Numbered from the stretch's first letter, positions 34,720 through 44,482 are shown. The stretch: 64,000 nt of DNA from Pseudomonas sp. Z8(2022) (GCF_025837155.1 NZ_CP107549.1:806001-870000); one strand, 5' to 3'. Made by a program: numbers and translations. The notes: generated by a model not told the origin, from the letters alone.

Positions 34720-35283
34720 TTATTCCCTCAGCCAGGCGCCCTGAGTACGACCGTGTCCGGTTTGCCGGTCGTACTGCCGTTCCTGTTCGGCATGCCGCTG
34801 CAGAATGGCATTGGCACGCTGGTTGGCCTGCTGCTGCAGCTCGGTGCAACTGGGGTATTCCGGTGTCGCCAGCAGGGCTGCGTCGATCTCGGCGGCAGCG
34901 GCCTGGCCGATGCGATGATGGCCCTGCTCATGTTCGCGCAGTGCGTCCAGATACCGTTCGAAGCGCTGGCGCTGCTGCGCGTCGCCGCCACCGAGGCGGG
35001 GCAGGGTGATGATGGTGTGCAAGCGGGTGCGTGTGCGTTCGATCCGGCAGCGACCGTCGCGTTGTTCGCGCCACCAGAAATTCCACTGCACCTTCCAGCC
35101 GGTGTAGGCGTGATAGATCTGGCCGTTCTGGCGGATCGGCGAAGCCTGGCTGAGGGCTCGGCTGAGGGATTCGCCGGAAGCCACCTGCAGGTCGTAGCGC
35201 TGCTCCTGCAGGTGCTCCTGAACTTCGGCCTGAGCCGGCTGGGCCAGCCAAAACAACAGCAGCGCTGCGTACGTCCGTGTCAT
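34720..35283 (-). CDS. DUF922 putative secreted zinc protease
   Basis: 187-residue exported protein. It has a signal peptide (MTRTYAALLLFWLAQPAQA) and a predicted metallopeptidase domain with HEQGH (in LREHEQGHHRIG, near 116-120), the HExxH zinc motif. One Cys pair (GRCRIERT and YPSCTELQ) may form a disulfide. The C-terminal third is a charged helix rich in Gln and Arg. Its ATG overlaps the stop of the IMPACT gene by 4 bp. The substrate is unknown, and peptidase activity is a family prediction rather than an established fact. Confidence 0.83.
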   Translation of the reverse strand: MTRTYAALLLFWLAQPAQAEVQEHLQEQRYDLQVASGESLSRALSQASPIRQNGQIYHAYTGWKVQWNFWWREQRDGRCRIERTRTRLHTIITLPRLGGGDAQQRQRFERYLDALREHEQGHHRIGQAAAAEIDAALLATPEYPSCTELQQQANQRANAILQRHAEQERQYDRQTGHGRTQGAWLRE

Positions 35284-35864
35284 GGCGCTTGCAGGCTCTC
35301 GCGGCCACGGCTGATATCGCCCAGCAGCCGTTCCAGGGTCTCTCGCTCGGCCGGCGCCACGGCCAGGTGCAGGCGCGCGCCGCTGGCGTCGTACTCTTCA
35401 TTTTCGATCAGACTGTCGAAGCCGTTCAGGCGCGCCTTGAACAAAGGCAGTTCGGCGAACTGCAGATGACAGGTGAAGGATTGGCGCACCACCAGTTCAC
35501 GGCGTTCGCCGGCCTGCAGGCATTTCGCTGCGCTGCCGCCATAGGCTCGCGCCAGGCCTCCGGTGCCGAGCTGGATGCCGCCGTACCAGCGGATCACCAG
35601 CACCGCCACCTGGTCGCAGTCCTGCCCTTCGATGGCGGCGAGGATCGGCCGTCCGGCGGTGCCGCCCGGTTCGCCGTCATCGTTGAAGCGGTACTGGTTG
35701 CCGACCTTCCATGCCCAGCAGTTGTGCGAGGCGGCCAGGTCGCTGTGACTGTCGATGAAGGCCTGCGCTTCGGCGGCGCTGGCCACCGGAGCGGCGAGGG
35801 CGATGAAGCGGCTCTTGCGAATCTCCTCGCGGTATTCGCAAGGGCCGAGCAGGGTGAACGCCAT
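35280..35864 (-). CDS. IMPACT/YigZ family protein
   Basis: 194-residue cytoplasmic protein of the YigZ/IMPACT family. The N-terminal UPF0029 domain shows KSRFIALAAPV, SHNCWAWKVG, the hallmark FNDDGEPGGTAGRPIL (near 62-77) and RWYGGIQLGTGGLARAYGG. A DUF1949 ferredoxin-like C-terminal domain follows. Bacterial members bind RNA or ribosomes and may modulate translation under stress, but the role is unsettled. The ATG at 35864 overlaps the TetR stop by one base, and the stop overlaps the DUF922 start, so the three genes are tightly coupled. Confidence 0.9.
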   Translation of the reverse strand: MAFTLLGPCEYREEIRKSRFIALAAPVASAAEAQAFIDSHSDLAASHNCWAWKVGNQYRFNDDGEPGGTAGRPILAAIEGQDCDQVAVLVIRWYGGIQLGTGGLARAYGGSAAKCLQAGERRELVVRQSFTCHLQFAELPLFKARLNGFDSLIENEEYDASGARLHLAVAPAERETLERLLGDISRGRESLQAP

Positions 35865-36526
35865 CAGGCTTTGGCAGCGGGTGTCAGGCCGCAGCCCTTG
35901 AGGATGATCCGGACCAGCTGGTCGGCGGCCTCTTCGAAGTCCCGCTTGGTCAGGCGCGAGCACTGCTTCACGCGGCAGATCTGCGAGGCGAAGTCGGCGT
36001 AGTGCTGGGTACTGCTCCACAGCAGGAAGATCAGGTGAGTCGGATCGACCGGATCCAGCTTGCCTGCGGCGATCCAGGCTTCGAACACGGCGGCGCGGCC
36101 ACGGAACCAGTCCAGGTAGTTCTGGTTGAAATACTGCGACAGGCATTCGCCGCCGCTGATCACTTCCATGGCGAAGATGCGCGAGGCTTTCGGCTGGCGC
36201 CGGGAGAATTCCATCTTGGCGCGGATGTAGCGTTCCATCGCTTCGGCGGGATCATCGTCGACGCTGAGGTTGTTGAAGGTGCTGTCCCACAGTTCGAGGA
36301 TGTTGCTCAGTACCGCCAGGTACAGCCCCAGCTTGTTGTTGAAGTAGTAGTGCAGGTTGGCCTTGGGCAGGCCGACGTTCTGCGCGATGGTGTTCATGCT
36401 GGTGCCCTTGAAGCCGTGCCGTGCGAACTCTTCTTCGGCAGCCTTGATGATGGCTTCTTCGTTCTTCTGGCGAATGCGCCCGGCGGGCTTGCCGGTGGCA
36501 CTGTGGGCGGGGACTTCGAAGGTCAT
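35864..36526 (-). CDS. TetR-family regulator, RutR-like
   Basis: 220-residue TetR regulator. Helix-turn-helix region EEFARHGFKGTSMNTIAQNV then GLPKANLHYYFNNKLGLYLA (near 30-70). The C-terminal domain (RIFAMEVISGGECLSQYFNQ, then LIFLLWSSTQHYADFASQI) resembles YcdC/RutR regulators, which bind uracil or related pyrimidines and control nitrogen/pyrimidine catabolism. It heads the overlapping TetR-IMPACT-DUF922 unit and lies between the purine cluster and the bau operon; beta-alanine is a pyrimidine breakdown product, so a link to base catabolism is attractive but unproven. Confidence 0.88.
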   Translation of the reverse strand: MTFEVPAHSATGKPAGRIRQKNEEAIIKAAEEEFARHGFKGTSMNTIAQNVGLPKANLHYYFNNKLGLYLAVLSNILELWDSTFNNLSVDDDPAEAMERYIRAKMEFSRRQPKASRIFAMEVISGGECLSQYFNQNYLDWFRGRAAVFEAWIAAGKLDPVDPTHLIFLLWSSTQHYADFASQICRVKQCSRLTKRDFEEAADQLVRIILKGCGLTPAAKA

Positions 36527-36672
36527 GGGGTGATTCCGAACTGATCAGGGAGCCGAGCGTTTGCACAGATACCCCAGCCTTGGCTGGGTGACAAGCATCA
36601 GTGCGTGAAAAAGCCTGTTGGCGTCGGGCGTATCAAGCAGACCGTGGGTACTGTTGCCCACGGCAGTGATGT

Positions 36673-38670
36673 TCATACCTTGAAGTTGGCGATCAGGCCA
36701 TGCAGGTCGCGGGTCATGCCGGTCAGCTCGTCGCTGACGCTTACCGTGCTCTGCGCCTCGTGGGCATTGCTGTCGCTGAGACTCTTGATCTCCAGGGTAT
36801 TCTGCTCGACGCCCTGAACCACCGCCGCCTGCTGCTCGGCGGCCGAGGCGATCTGGATGTTGTGATCGATGATCTGATCCATGCTGCCGGTGATCTGCTC
36901 GAAGATGTTTGCCGTCAGGGTGATCTGCTCGACGCTCCGCGCCGCGCTCTGGTGGCTGCCGCGAATGGTTTCCACCGCGCTGCCGACCTGTTGACGCAGG
37001 CGGGCGATGGTCCGGTCGATCTCGCCGGTGAGCTGGTGGGAGCGAATCGCCAGGTTGCGCACTTCGTCGGCCACCACGGCAAACCCGCGACCCTGCTCGC
37101 CGGCACGCGCGGCTTCGATGGCGGCGTTGAGCGCAAGCAGGTTGGTCTGTTCGGCGACGCTCTTGATCAGGTCGACGGCCTTGGCGATCTCCTGGCTTTC
37201 CTTCTCCACCGAGGTGATGGCCGCGATGGAGTCGTCCATCTCGCTGAACAACTGGTTGATGCGCTCCACGGCGTGATCCACCTGTACGCGGCCTTCGCGG
37301 CATTTCTCGCCGGCGCTGTTGGCCTTGTCGGCGGTGACATGGGAGTTCTGGCTGACCTCCTGGACGTTGCTGACCAGCTGGCTCATCGAGGTGGCGATCA
37401 GCTCCAGCTCACTGGCCTGGCGTTCGACGCTGCGCTGGCTGGTGGAGGCGCTGTCGCTCACGCTCTGTGCCTTGTCCAGAGTCGTCTCTGAGAAGCGCGC
37501 GACCTGGGCGATCAGCTCGCTCATGCGCGCCTGCATATCGTTGAAATCCTCGGCCAGGTCGCCCAGTTCGTCGCGGGCCGCGGTCTGCACGCGCAGGCGC
37601 AGGTCGCCTTCGGCCATGCGCCGGGTGGCGCTGGTGAGATCGCGAATGGCGCCACGTACCGAGAGATAGAAACCGATGAACAGGTACACCAGCAGAGCGA
37701 TCACCAGCAGCAGGGCGCAGGCCCAGAGCATCAGCTCGCGCTGGTTGGCATCGGTGCGCGCCTGCAACAGACCGGCGGTTTCCTCCAGCAGCAGATTCGT
37801 GGCGTGGTCCAGTTGCGCTGCCTGTGGCGCGTAGGAGTCGTAGCGCTGCAGCCATTGCTCGACCGCGTTCTGGTTGAAGTAGCCGCTCCGGGTATAGGTG
37901 TCGACGATCTCGCGCTTGTACTGCTCGGCTGCGACGCGGGCGGCAGCAGTCATCAACTGCTGGGCCTCGGCGTTGCCCTTGGCCTCGATGCCGCCGGCAT
38001 AGCGCTGCAGGTTGCTGAGCTGGTTGGTGATGGCCGAGCGTGACGAGGACTCGAGGAAACCGTAGGCGGTCATGTAGCCGGCGTAGGTGCGCGTCTGGTT
38101 CAGCACTTCGTACAGCGGCAACAGCTGATTGAGCAGCAGGTCGACGTTGCGGTAGATGCGCGGATTGTTGTCCTGACTCAATTTCGACAGGGCGGCAATT
38201 TCGCGCATGTTGGCGCTCAGGTCGTTCACCGAACTTGCGTGCTCGATCATCTGCGAGCTGAGGCCCTGCAGCGACAGCTTCTTGTCCATGTTGAGGCCGG
38301 GATCGCTTTCCTCGAGCTTCATGTCGGCGAACGGGCCTGCATCAAGGCTGGTGTTGAGCGCGGCGATGGCGCTGACCAAGGCCTGGCTGCGGCCTGTGAT
38401 CTCCTGTTTGGCGTCATCCTTGTTACGCGCATAGCCGATCACGTGCATGCCGGCCTGTTCCAGTGCCAGACGATACACCGGCAGGTACTGCTCCAGGGTT
38501 CGCAGCCCCTGCAACTCGTGCTGCGACTGCTTCAGCGTGGCGTTGACGTCGAGCAGCCTGCTTGCCGACAGCCAGCAGTAGGGCAGCATGAACACGGCGA
38601 AGATCAGCAGGAACTTGTGGGCGTAGCGCGCGCGGTTCATCAACGTCAGAACCGGTTTGAAGAAGAACAT
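36673..38670 (-). CDS. Methyl-accepting chemotaxis protein
   Basis: 665-residue chemoreceptor. TM1 is about residues 17-37 ([20 protein letters not shown]), followed by a long all-helical periplasmic domain to about 308. TM2 is about 311-338 ([20 protein letters not shown]), then HAMP ([16 protein letters not shown]) and the signalling domain with tip [20 protein letters not shown] near 507-526. The periplasmic part is not a Cache domain; its length (about 270) suggests a helical-bimodular-like or four-helix sensor. The start at 38670 follows AGAGG. It lacks an obvious C-terminal CheR-tethering pentapeptide. The ligand is unknown. Confidence 0.93.
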   Translation of the reverse strand: MFFFKPVLTLMNRARYAHKFLLIFAVFMLPYCWLSASRLLDVNATLKQSQHELQGLRTLEQYLPVYRLALEQAGMHVIGYARNKDDAKQEITGRSQALVSAIAALNTSLDAGPFADMKLEESDPGLNMDKKLSLQGLSSQMIEHASSVNDLSANMREIAALSKLSQDNNPRIYRNVDLLLNQLLPLYEVLNQTRTYAGYMTAYGFLESSSRSAITNQLSNLQRYAGGIEAKGNAEAQQLMTAAARVAAEQYKREIVDTYTRSGYFNQNAVEQWLQRYDSYAPQAAQLDHATNLLLEETAGLLQARTDANQRELMLWACALLLVIALLVYLFIGFYLSVRGAIRDLTSATRRMAEGDLRLRVQTAARDELGDLAEDFNDMQARMSELIAQVARFSETTLDKAQSVSDSASTSQRSVERQASELELIATSMSQLVSNVQEVSQNSHVTADKANSAGEKCREGRVQVDHAVERINQLFSEMDDSIAAITSVEKESQEIAKAVDLIKSVAEQTNLLALNAAIEAARAGEQGRGFAVVADEVRNLAIRSHQLTGEIDRTIARLRQQVGSAVETIRGSHQSAARSVEQITLTANIFEQITGSMDQIIDHNIQIASAAEQQAAVVQGVEQNTLEIKSLSDSNAHEAQSTVSVSDELTGMTRDLHGLIANFKV

Positions 38671-38929
38671 CTTGAGCCTCTAGATGCGGGGAGCGACAGC
38701 CAGGCAGACGGCCAGGGCAGCATGGTTTGGCGAGTTGCAAGCCATTCTGGCTTTTTGCCAGCAAGAAACCTGCCGCCATTTATATGGCGGCGTGAGGTCG
38801 GCGGCAAGGCGAGTCGTGACGGGCGGGGCAGACAGGATGTCGCACCGCTGCCTCGCGCCTGAGTGGCTGGCTAGGGTCATTGCTCGATCGGCACCGAGAT
38901 GGTGCGTCGGCGCCGAAATGATGCGTTGA

Positions 38930-39847
38930 TCAGGCGTCGGCCAGGGCTTCGAGAAAGCTTTCCAGCACCAGATGCGCGCGACGGCCCTTGCGCGTGACCG
39001 CCGCCAGGTTGATGTCGTAGAAGCGGCTGCGGGCCTTGAGTGCCCGCAGGCGACCCTGCTGCACCCAGGCCTGGGCGTAATGGTCGGGCAGGTAGCCGAT
39101 GTAACGCCCGGTGAGAATCAGAAAGGCCATGCCTTCGCGGTCCGACGCGCTGGCCGTGCAGTTCAGTGCCTGGTAATGGCTCTGCACATCCGGCGGCAGA
39201 CGGAAGGTCGGAGCGATGGCTTCCTGCTCGTTGAGCCGCTGGTCTTCGAGCTGCTGGTCATCGACATAGAACAGTGGATGGCCGACCGCGCAGTAGAGCA
39301 GCGAGCGTTCGTCGTACAGAGGTTGATATTCCAGCCCGGAGAGGGCGCCGACCTGTGGTACCACGCCGATATGCAGGCGTCCGTCGAGTACGCCCTGTTC
39401 CACCTCGGAAGGCGGCGTCATGCGGATGTTGATGCGCACATCCGGGCCCTGCACCTTGAGGCGCGCCAGGGCATTGGTGATGCGCATGTGCGGGATGGTC
39501 ACCAGGTTGTCGGTCAGACCGATGTTCAGCTCCCCGCGCAGGTGCTGATGCAGGCCGTTGACCTCGGTGCGAAAACTCTCCAGCGCCGCCAGCAGTTGCA
39601 GCGTGCTCTGGTACACCTCGCGACCTTCCTCGGTGAGGGCGAAGCCGGCGCGGCCGCGCTGACAAAGACGCAGGCCCAGGCGCTGCTCCAGATCGCTCAT
39701 CTGCTGGCTGATGGCCGAACGACCGATGCCCAGTGCACTTTCCGCCGCGGAAAATCCGCCGCATTCGACCACGCTGCGAAACAGCTTCAGCAGGCGGATT
39801 TCAAAGTCGCTGACCTGGGCCAGCGGATCGGGACGGCGGCTGCTCAT
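38930..39847 (-). CDS. bauR: LysR-family regulator of beta-alanine catabolism (BauR-like)
   Basis: 305-residue LysR regulator. Helix-turn-helix AAESALGIGRSAISQQMSDL, then a typical effector domain (LRGELNIGLTDNLVTIPHMR...). It is divergent from bauABC with a 135-bp gap holding both promoters, matching the arrangement I remember for P. aeruginosa BauR (PA0133) and bauA (PA0132), where BauR activates bauABCD in response to beta-alanine. The effector is inferred from that context. The intergenic gap is AT-rich, with GAGTATTGTTTTACTGACTC as a possible imperfect dyad. Confidence 0.85.
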   Translation of the reverse strand: MSSRRPDPLAQVSDFEIRLLKLFRSVVECGGFSAAESALGIGRSAISQQMSDLEQRLGLRLCQRGRAGFALTEEGREVYQSTLQLLAALESFRTEVNGLHQHLRGELNIGLTDNLVTIPHMRITNALARLKVQGPDVRINIRMTPPSEVEQGVLDGRLHIGVVPQVGALSGLEYQPLYDERSLLYCAVGHPLFYVDDQQLEDQRLNEQEAIAPTFRLPPDVQSHYQALNCTASASDREGMAFLILTGRYIGYLPDHYAQAWVQQGRLRALKARSRFYDINLAAVTRKGRRAHLVLESFLEALADA

Positions 39848-39982
39848 TTGTTTAGTAGACCTTGAACTGAAGATAAGAAGAGTATTGTTTTACTGACTCT
39901 ATGCCCATGGCACCTTTGCTTGCAACCACCCTGCAGGACAGCGCTCCTGCAATTCATTGCCTGCCCGAGTGAGGCTACTCCG

Positions 39983-41329
39983 ATGAACATGCCGCAGATC
40001 GAAACCCCGTCCATGGCCAGTCAGCTCAAGCTGGACGCGCACTGGATGCCGTTCTCCGCCAACCGCAACTTCCAGCGTGATCCGCGTCTGATCGTCGGTG
40101 CCGAAGGCAGCTGGCTGATCGACGACCAGGGCCGCAAGGTCTATGACAGCCTGTCCGGCCTGTGGACCTGCGGTGCCGGCCATTCGCGCAAGGAAATCCA
40201 GGAAGCCGTGGCCAGGCAGCTAGGCACGCTCGATTATTCGCCGGGCTTCCAGTACGGCCATCCGCTGTCGTTCAAGCTGGCCGAACAGGTCGCCGACCTG
40301 ATGCCGGGCGAGCTCAACCACGTGTTCTTCACCGGCTCCGGCTCCGAATGCGCCGACACTGCGGTGAAGATGGCCAAGGCCTACTGGCGCCTGAAAGGTC
40401 AGTCTTCCAAGACCCGCTTCATCGGTCGTGCCCGTGGCTACCATGGCGTCAACATCGCCGGTACCGCGCTGGGCGGCATCGGCGGCAACCGCAAGATGTA
40501 CGGCCAACTGATGGACGCCGACCACCTGCCGCACACCCTGCAACCGGGCATGGCCTTCACCAAGGGCATGGCTGAAACCGGCGGTGTCGAGCTGGCCAAC
40601 GAGCTGCTCAAGCTGATCGAACTGCACGACGCTTCCAACATTGCCGCTGTCATCGTCGAACCGATGTCCGGTTCGGCCGGTGCCATCGTGCCGCCGGTGG
40701 GCTACCTGCAGCGCCTGCGCGAGATCTGCACGCAGCACAACATCCTGCTGATCTTCGACGAAGTGATCACCGGTTTCGGCCGCATGGGCAAGTGGAGCGG
40801 CGCGGAGTTCTTCGGCGTCACCCCGGACTTGATGAACGTCGCCAAGCAGATCACCAACGGTGCCATCCCGCTGGGCGCAGTGATTGCCAGCAGCGAGATC
40901 TACAACACCTTCATGCAGCAGCCGTCACCGGAGCACATGATCGAGTTCACCCACGGCTACACCTACTCGGCGCACCCGGTGGCCTGTGCCGCCGGTCTGG
41001 CGACGCTGGAGCTGCTCAAGCGCGAGAACCTGATCCAGCAGGCCGCCGAACTGGCGCCGAAATTCGAGGCTGCGCTGCATGGCCTGAAAGGCACCAAACA
41101 CATCGTCGATATCCGCAACTGCGGCCTGGCCGGGGCCCTGCAGATCGCGCCGCGTGATGGCGATGCGGTGATCCGTCCGTTCGAGGCCGGCATGGCCCTG
41201 TGGAAGGCCGGCTTCTATGTACGCTTCGGTGGCGATACCCTGCAGTTCGGTCCAACCTTCAACGCCAGGATCGAAGACCTCGACCGCGTATTCAACGCCG
41301 TCGGCGACGCCCTCAACGGTATCGCCTGA
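39983..41329 (+). CDS. bauA: Beta-alanine:pyruvate aminotransferase
   Basis: 448-residue class III omega-transaminase that moves the amino group of beta-alanine to pyruvate, giving malonate semialdehyde and L-alanine. PLP motifs: FFTGSGSECADTAVKMAKAY near 115-134, LLIFDEVITGFGRMG near 255 with the ring-binding Asp, and the Schiff-base Lys in MNVAKQITNGAIPLGAV near 288. The length equals that of the characterised P. aeruginosa enzyme as I recall it. The ATG at 39983 has GAGG at 39971; 21 in-frame codons upstream are promoter DNA. Its stop overlaps bauB by one base. Confidence 0.95.
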   Translation: MNMPQIETPSMASQLKLDAHWMPFSANRNFQRDPRLIVGAEGSWLIDDQGRKVYDSLSGLWTCGAGHSRKEIQEAVARQLGTLDYSPGFQYGHPLSFKLAEQVADLMPGELNHVFFTGSGSECADTAVKMAKAYWRLKGQSSKTRFIGRARGYHGVNIAGTALGGIGGNRKMYGQLMDADHLPHTLQPGMAFTKGMAETGGVELANELLKLIELHDASNIAAVIVEPMSGSAGAIVPPVGYLQRLREICTQHNILLIFDEVITGFGRMGKWSGAEFFGVTPDLMNVAKQITNGAIPLGAVIASSEIYNTFMQQPSPEHMIEFTHGYTYSAHPVACAAGLATLELLKRENLIQQAAELAPKFEAALHGLKGTKHIVDIRNCGLAGALQIAPRDGDAVIRPFEAGMALWKAGFYVRFGGDTLQFGPTFNARIEDLDRVFNAVGDALNGIA

Positions 41330-41619
41330 TGAGCGGGCGCGCCAAGGCTGTCGCCACGGTTCAGCTCGACACCGACAAGGTCGTCGTCACCGAGTGGCGC
41401 TTCGCCCCCGGTGCCGAGACCGGCTGGCACCGTCACGGCATGGAATATGTCGTGGTGCCGGTCACCGACGGCGAGCTGCTGCTGGAGACGCCCGAGGGCG
41501 AACGCCGGGCACCACTGGTGCTCGGCCAGAGTTACACCCGGCAGATCGGCACGGAGCACAACGTGATCAATCCGTGCGAGCACGAAGTTGCCTTCATCGA
41601 GATCGAGTTGAAAGGATGA
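41329..41619 (+). CDS. bauB: Cupin-domain protein BauB
   Basis: 96-residue single-domain cupin. Cupin motif 1 is AETGWHRHGMEYVVVPVTDGE, with two His and one Glu as probable metal ligands, and motif 2 is near GTEHNVINPCEH. It overlaps the bauA stop (TGATG), so the two are co-translated. The role in beta-alanine use is not established; a regulator-like or scavenging cupin is possible. A 112-bp gap to bauC shows no gene. Confidence 0.88.
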   Translation: MSGRAKAVATVQLDTDKVVVTEWRFAPGAETGWHRHGMEYVVVPVTDGELLLETPEGERRAPLVLGQSYTRQIGTEHNVINPCEHEVAFIEIELKG

Positions 41620-41731
41620 TGACCGCGCAGGCATATGGCGTTACCGACGTTACAGTCGGTGCAGCCGTGGCCCCGGCAAGACTGCGGGATCTCCCGCCAA
41701 CCCATTTCCGTTCTAGTGAGCAGAGCACCCC

Positions 41732-43228
41732 ATGAGCACAATAAAGCACCTGATCAACGGCGAACTGGTTGCCGGCAGTGGTCGCACCGCCCCTGTGTAC
41801 AACCCGTCCACCGGCGACTCCACCACCGCTGTCGGCCTGGCTGATCGCGCCACCATGCAGTTGGCCATCGATGCCGCCAAGGCGGCTTTCCCGGCCTGGC
41901 GCAACACCCCGCCGGCCAAGCGCGCGCAGATCATGTTCCGCTTCAAGCAGCTGCTGGAGCAGAACGAGCAGAAGATCGCCGAGCTGATCAGCGCCGAGCA
42001 CGGCAAGACCATCGAGGACGCCGTCGGTGAACTCAAGCGCGGTATCGAGAACGTCGAATTCGCCTGCGCCGCCCCGGAAATTCTCAAGGGTGAATACAGC
42101 CGCAATGTCGGCCCGAACATCGATGCCTGGACCGACCTGCAGCCCATCGGCGTGGTAGCCGGCATCACCCCGTTCAACTTCCCCGCCATGGTGCCGCTGT
42201 GGATGTATCCGCTGGCCATCGTCTGCGGTAACTGCTTCATCCTCAAGCCGTCCGAGCGCGACCCCAGCTCCACCCTGTTCATCGCCGAACTGCTGCAACA
42301 GGCCGGCCTGCCCAAGGGCGTGCTGAACGTGGTCAACGGTGACAAGGACGCGGTCGATGCGCTGATCGAAGCGCCCGAGGTCAAGGCCCTGAGCTTCGTC
42401 GGCTCGACCCCGATCGCCGAGTACATCTACAGCGAAGGCACCAAGCGCGGCAAGCGCGTGCAGGCACTGGGCGGCGCCAAGAACCACGCCGTGCTGATGC
42501 CCGATGCCGACCTGGACAACGCCGTCAGCGCGCTGATGGGCGCGGCATACGGTTCCTGCGGCGAGCGCTGCATGGCCATCTCCGTGGCCGTGTGCGTGGG
42601 CGATCAGATCGCCGATGCGCTGGTGGAGAAGATCGTTCCGCAGATCCAGGCGCTGAAGATCGGTGCCGGCACTTCCTGCGGCCTGGACATGGGCCCGCTG
42701 GTTACTGCGCAGGCGCGTGACAAGGTCAAGGGCTACATCGACGCCGGCGTCGAGCAGGGCGCCAAGCTGGTAGTCGACGGTCGCGGCCTGGTGGTCCCGG
42801 GCAACGAGAACGGTTTCTTCGTCGGCGGCACGCTGTTCGACAACGTGACCCCGGAGATGACCATCTACACCGACGAAATCTTCGGCCCGGTGCTGTGCAT
42901 CGTCCGTGTCGGCAGCCTGGAAGAAGCCATGCAGCTGATCAACGACCACGAGTACGGCAACGGCACCTGCATCTTCACCCGCGACGGTGAAGCGGCGCGC
43001 CTGTTCTGCGACGAGATCGAAGTGGGCATGGTCGGTGTCAACGTGCCGCTGCCGGTGCCGGTGAGCTACCACAGCTTCGGTGGCTGGAAGCGTTCGCTGT
43101 TTGGTGATCTGCACGCCTACGGCCCCGATGGTGTGCGTTTCTACACCCGCAAGAAGGCCATCACCCAGCGCTGGCCGGCGCGCAAGAGCCACGAAGCGGC
43201 GCAGTTCGCCTTCCCCAGCAATGGCTGA
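41732..43228 (+). CDS. bauC: CoA-acylating (methyl)malonate-semialdehyde dehydrogenase
   Basis: 498-residue aldehyde dehydrogenase of the MmsA type. It converts malonate semialdehyde from BauA to acetyl-CoA and CO2 with NAD+ and CoA. Motifs: GVVAGITPFNFPAMVPLWMY near 138-157, FVGSTPIAEYIYSEGTKRGK near 225, and the catalytic Cys in AAYGSCGERCMAIS near 272-285, the MmsA form of the active site. VPVSYHSFGGWKRSLFGD near 435 is also typical. It completes the bau pathway; a bauD-type transporter is not in the window. A strong terminator follows. The paralogue mmsA for valine catabolism cannot be excluded on sequence alone, but context favours bauC. Confidence 0.93.
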   Translation: MSTIKHLINGELVAGSGRTAPVYNPSTGDSTTAVGLADRATMQLAIDAAKAAFPAWRNTPPAKRAQIMFRFKQLLEQNEQKIAELISAEHGKTIEDAVGELKRGIENVEFACAAPEILKGEYSRNVGPNIDAWTDLQPIGVVAGITPFNFPAMVPLWMYPLAIVCGNCFILKPSERDPSSTLFIAELLQQAGLPKGVLNVVNGDKDAVDALIEAPEVKALSFVGSTPIAEYIYSEGTKRGKRVQALGGAKNHAVLMPDADLDNAVSALMGAAYGSCGERCMAISVAVCVGDQIADALVEKIVPQIQALKIGAGTSCGLDMGPLVTAQARDKVKGYIDAGVEQGAKLVVDGRGLVVPGNENGFFVGGTLFDNVTPEMTIYTDEIFGPVLCIVRVGSLEEAMQLINDHEYGNGTCIFTRDGEAARLFCDEIEVGMVGVNVPLPVPVSYHSFGGWKRSLFGDLHAYGPDGVRFYTRKKAITQRWPARKSHEAAQFAFPSNG

Positions 43229-43250
43229 GTGAGCTGACGCTTTGAATGAA

Positions 43251-43276
43251 AAGGCCGATCGCGAGATCGGCCTTTT
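43251..43276 (+). terminator. Rho-independent terminator of bauABC
   Basis: AAGGCCGATC, GCGA loop, GATCGGCCTT and TTT: perfect 10-bp stem with a T-run, 22 bp after the bauC stop. Confidence 0.92.
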
Positions 43277-43351
43277 TACTATCGCCCCTATGCATATCTC
43301 CCATCCGTGGTGTCTGGTAAAACGGCCGACACGTAGAAAGGGAGAATCACG

Positions 43352-44179
43352 ATGAGCGAAGCATTCACGCTGGACCTGCACACCTACCTCGGGCGCCTGG
43401 GCTATTCCTCAGCGCCGCCACCGACCCTCGATACCCTGCGCGACTTGCAGGCGCGGCACACCGCCGAATTTCCTTTCGAAACCCTGGCCAACATGCTGAA
43501 CATGCCTGTGGAGGTCGACCCCGCCGCGATTCAGGACAAGCTGCTGCGCCAGGGGCGGGGTGGTTACTGCTTCGAACTCAACCGCCTGTACCTGCTGCTG
43601 TTGCAGGCGCTGGGCTTCGAGGCGCGCGGCCTGACCGGCCGCGTGGTCATGGGCGGACCGGAGGATGTCCTGCCGGCGCGCACCCATATGCTGGTGTTGG
43701 TGATCATCGATGGCGTGCGCTATATCAGCGACGTCGGTTTCGGCGGCATGGTGCCGACCGGTCCGCTGCTGCTCGACAGCGAGGCTGAGCAGGCCACACC
43801 GCATGAACCCTATCGCCTGGCGCTGGTGGACGGCACCTACACCCTGCGTGCGCTGGTGGCGGGCAGCTGGCGGGCGATGTACCTGTTCGATCTGCAGAAG
43901 GTGGCGGATATCGATTACGTGGTGGGCAACTGGTACGTGTGCACCCACCCGGATTCGCCTTTCCGCGGCCAGATGATCGCCGCCCGCACCGGCCCTGGCC
44001 TGCGCAAGACACTGAACAATGGCAGCTTCGCCATCCATCGCCTGGGGCAGGCGAGTGAGCGGGTGCAGTTGCAGAGTGTCGATGAGGTGCTGAGGGTGTT
44101 GCGCGAGGAGTTTGGAATTCGGGTGCCGGAGCATCCCGGACTGCGAGCCATCATCCGTCGCCTGATTGCAGGTGCGTGA
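43352..44179 (+). CDS. nat: Arylamine N-acetyltransferase
   Basis: 275-residue cysteine acyltransferase that moves acetyl from acetyl-CoA to arylamines, hydrazines and arylhydroxylamines. The papain-like triad is present: C73 in GRGGYCFELNRL, H112 in PARTHMLVLVI and D127 in ISDVGFGGM. The length fits bacterial NATs (275-285). It is monocistronic between the bau terminator and a small gene on the other strand; AGGGAGA precedes the ATG. The physiological substrate is unknown. Confidence 0.94.
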   Translation: MSEAFTLDLHTYLGRLGYSSAPPPTLDTLRDLQARHTAEFPFETLANMLNMPVEVDPAAIQDKLLRQGRGGYCFELNRLYLLLLQALGFEARGLTGRVVMGGPEDVLPARTHMLVLVIIDGVRYISDVGFGGMVPTGPLLLDSEAEQATPHEPYRLALVDGTYTLRALVAGSWRAMYLFDLQKVADIDYVVGNWYVCTHPDSPFRGQMIAARTGPGLRKTLNNGSFAIHRLGQASERVQLQSVDEVLRVLREEFGIRVPEHPGLRAIIRRLIAGA

Positions 44180-44245
44180 AGGGGAGGCGGCTGGTATTGC
44201 CATCTAGTGGGAGAGGTAACCGCGTCACGAATGTGGTGTGGGCGA

Positions 44246-44482
44246 TCAGTGTTCGCCCTTCATGGCACCGCTGAGCCCGAATATCAGCACCAGCAGGTTG
44301 GCGTCCGGCTTCACGGCAGGTTGCACCTGCTTGCGCATGGGGGCGCTGGGGCAGGGCTCTGCAGCTTCGCAGTCATGCGCCTCCAGTACTCGCGGTCCGG
44401 GTTCCTGCCAGGCGGCAGCGGCGATTGCCGTTACGCTGAGGGCGAGGCCGAGGAACAAACCTCGTGCTGTTTCTAGCTTCAT
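44246..44482 (-). CDS. Small exported or membrane-anchored hypothetical protein
   Basis: 78 residues: an N-terminal hydrophobic segment (ARGLFLGLALSVTAIAAAAW, residues 6-25) that reads as a signal peptide or anchor, a Cys pair (HDCEAAEPCPSAP), and a second hydrophobic stretch near the end (NLLVLIFGLSGAM). AAGGGGT lies 9 bases before the ATG. I do not recognise the family. The opposite-strand ORF over the same region lacks a ribosome binding site. Moderately sure that it is real. Confidence 0.55.
   Translation of the reverse strand: MKLETARGLFLGLALSVTAIAAAAWQEPGPRVLEAHDCEAAEPCPSAPMRKQVQPAVKPDANLLVLIFGLSGAMKGEH

Noticed and set aside
36642..36663. Hairpin CCGTGGG/CCCACGG after the chemoreceptor gene at 36673
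   Set aside because: Only 7 bp of stem with an 8-base loop and no T-tract, so it is too weak to call a terminator.
39908..39923. Sigma-54-like promoter TGGCACCTTTGCTTGC upstream of bauA
   Set aside because: The GG-to-GC spacing is 11 instead of 10 bases, which sigma-54 does not tolerate well. The LysR regulator also normally works with sigma-70.
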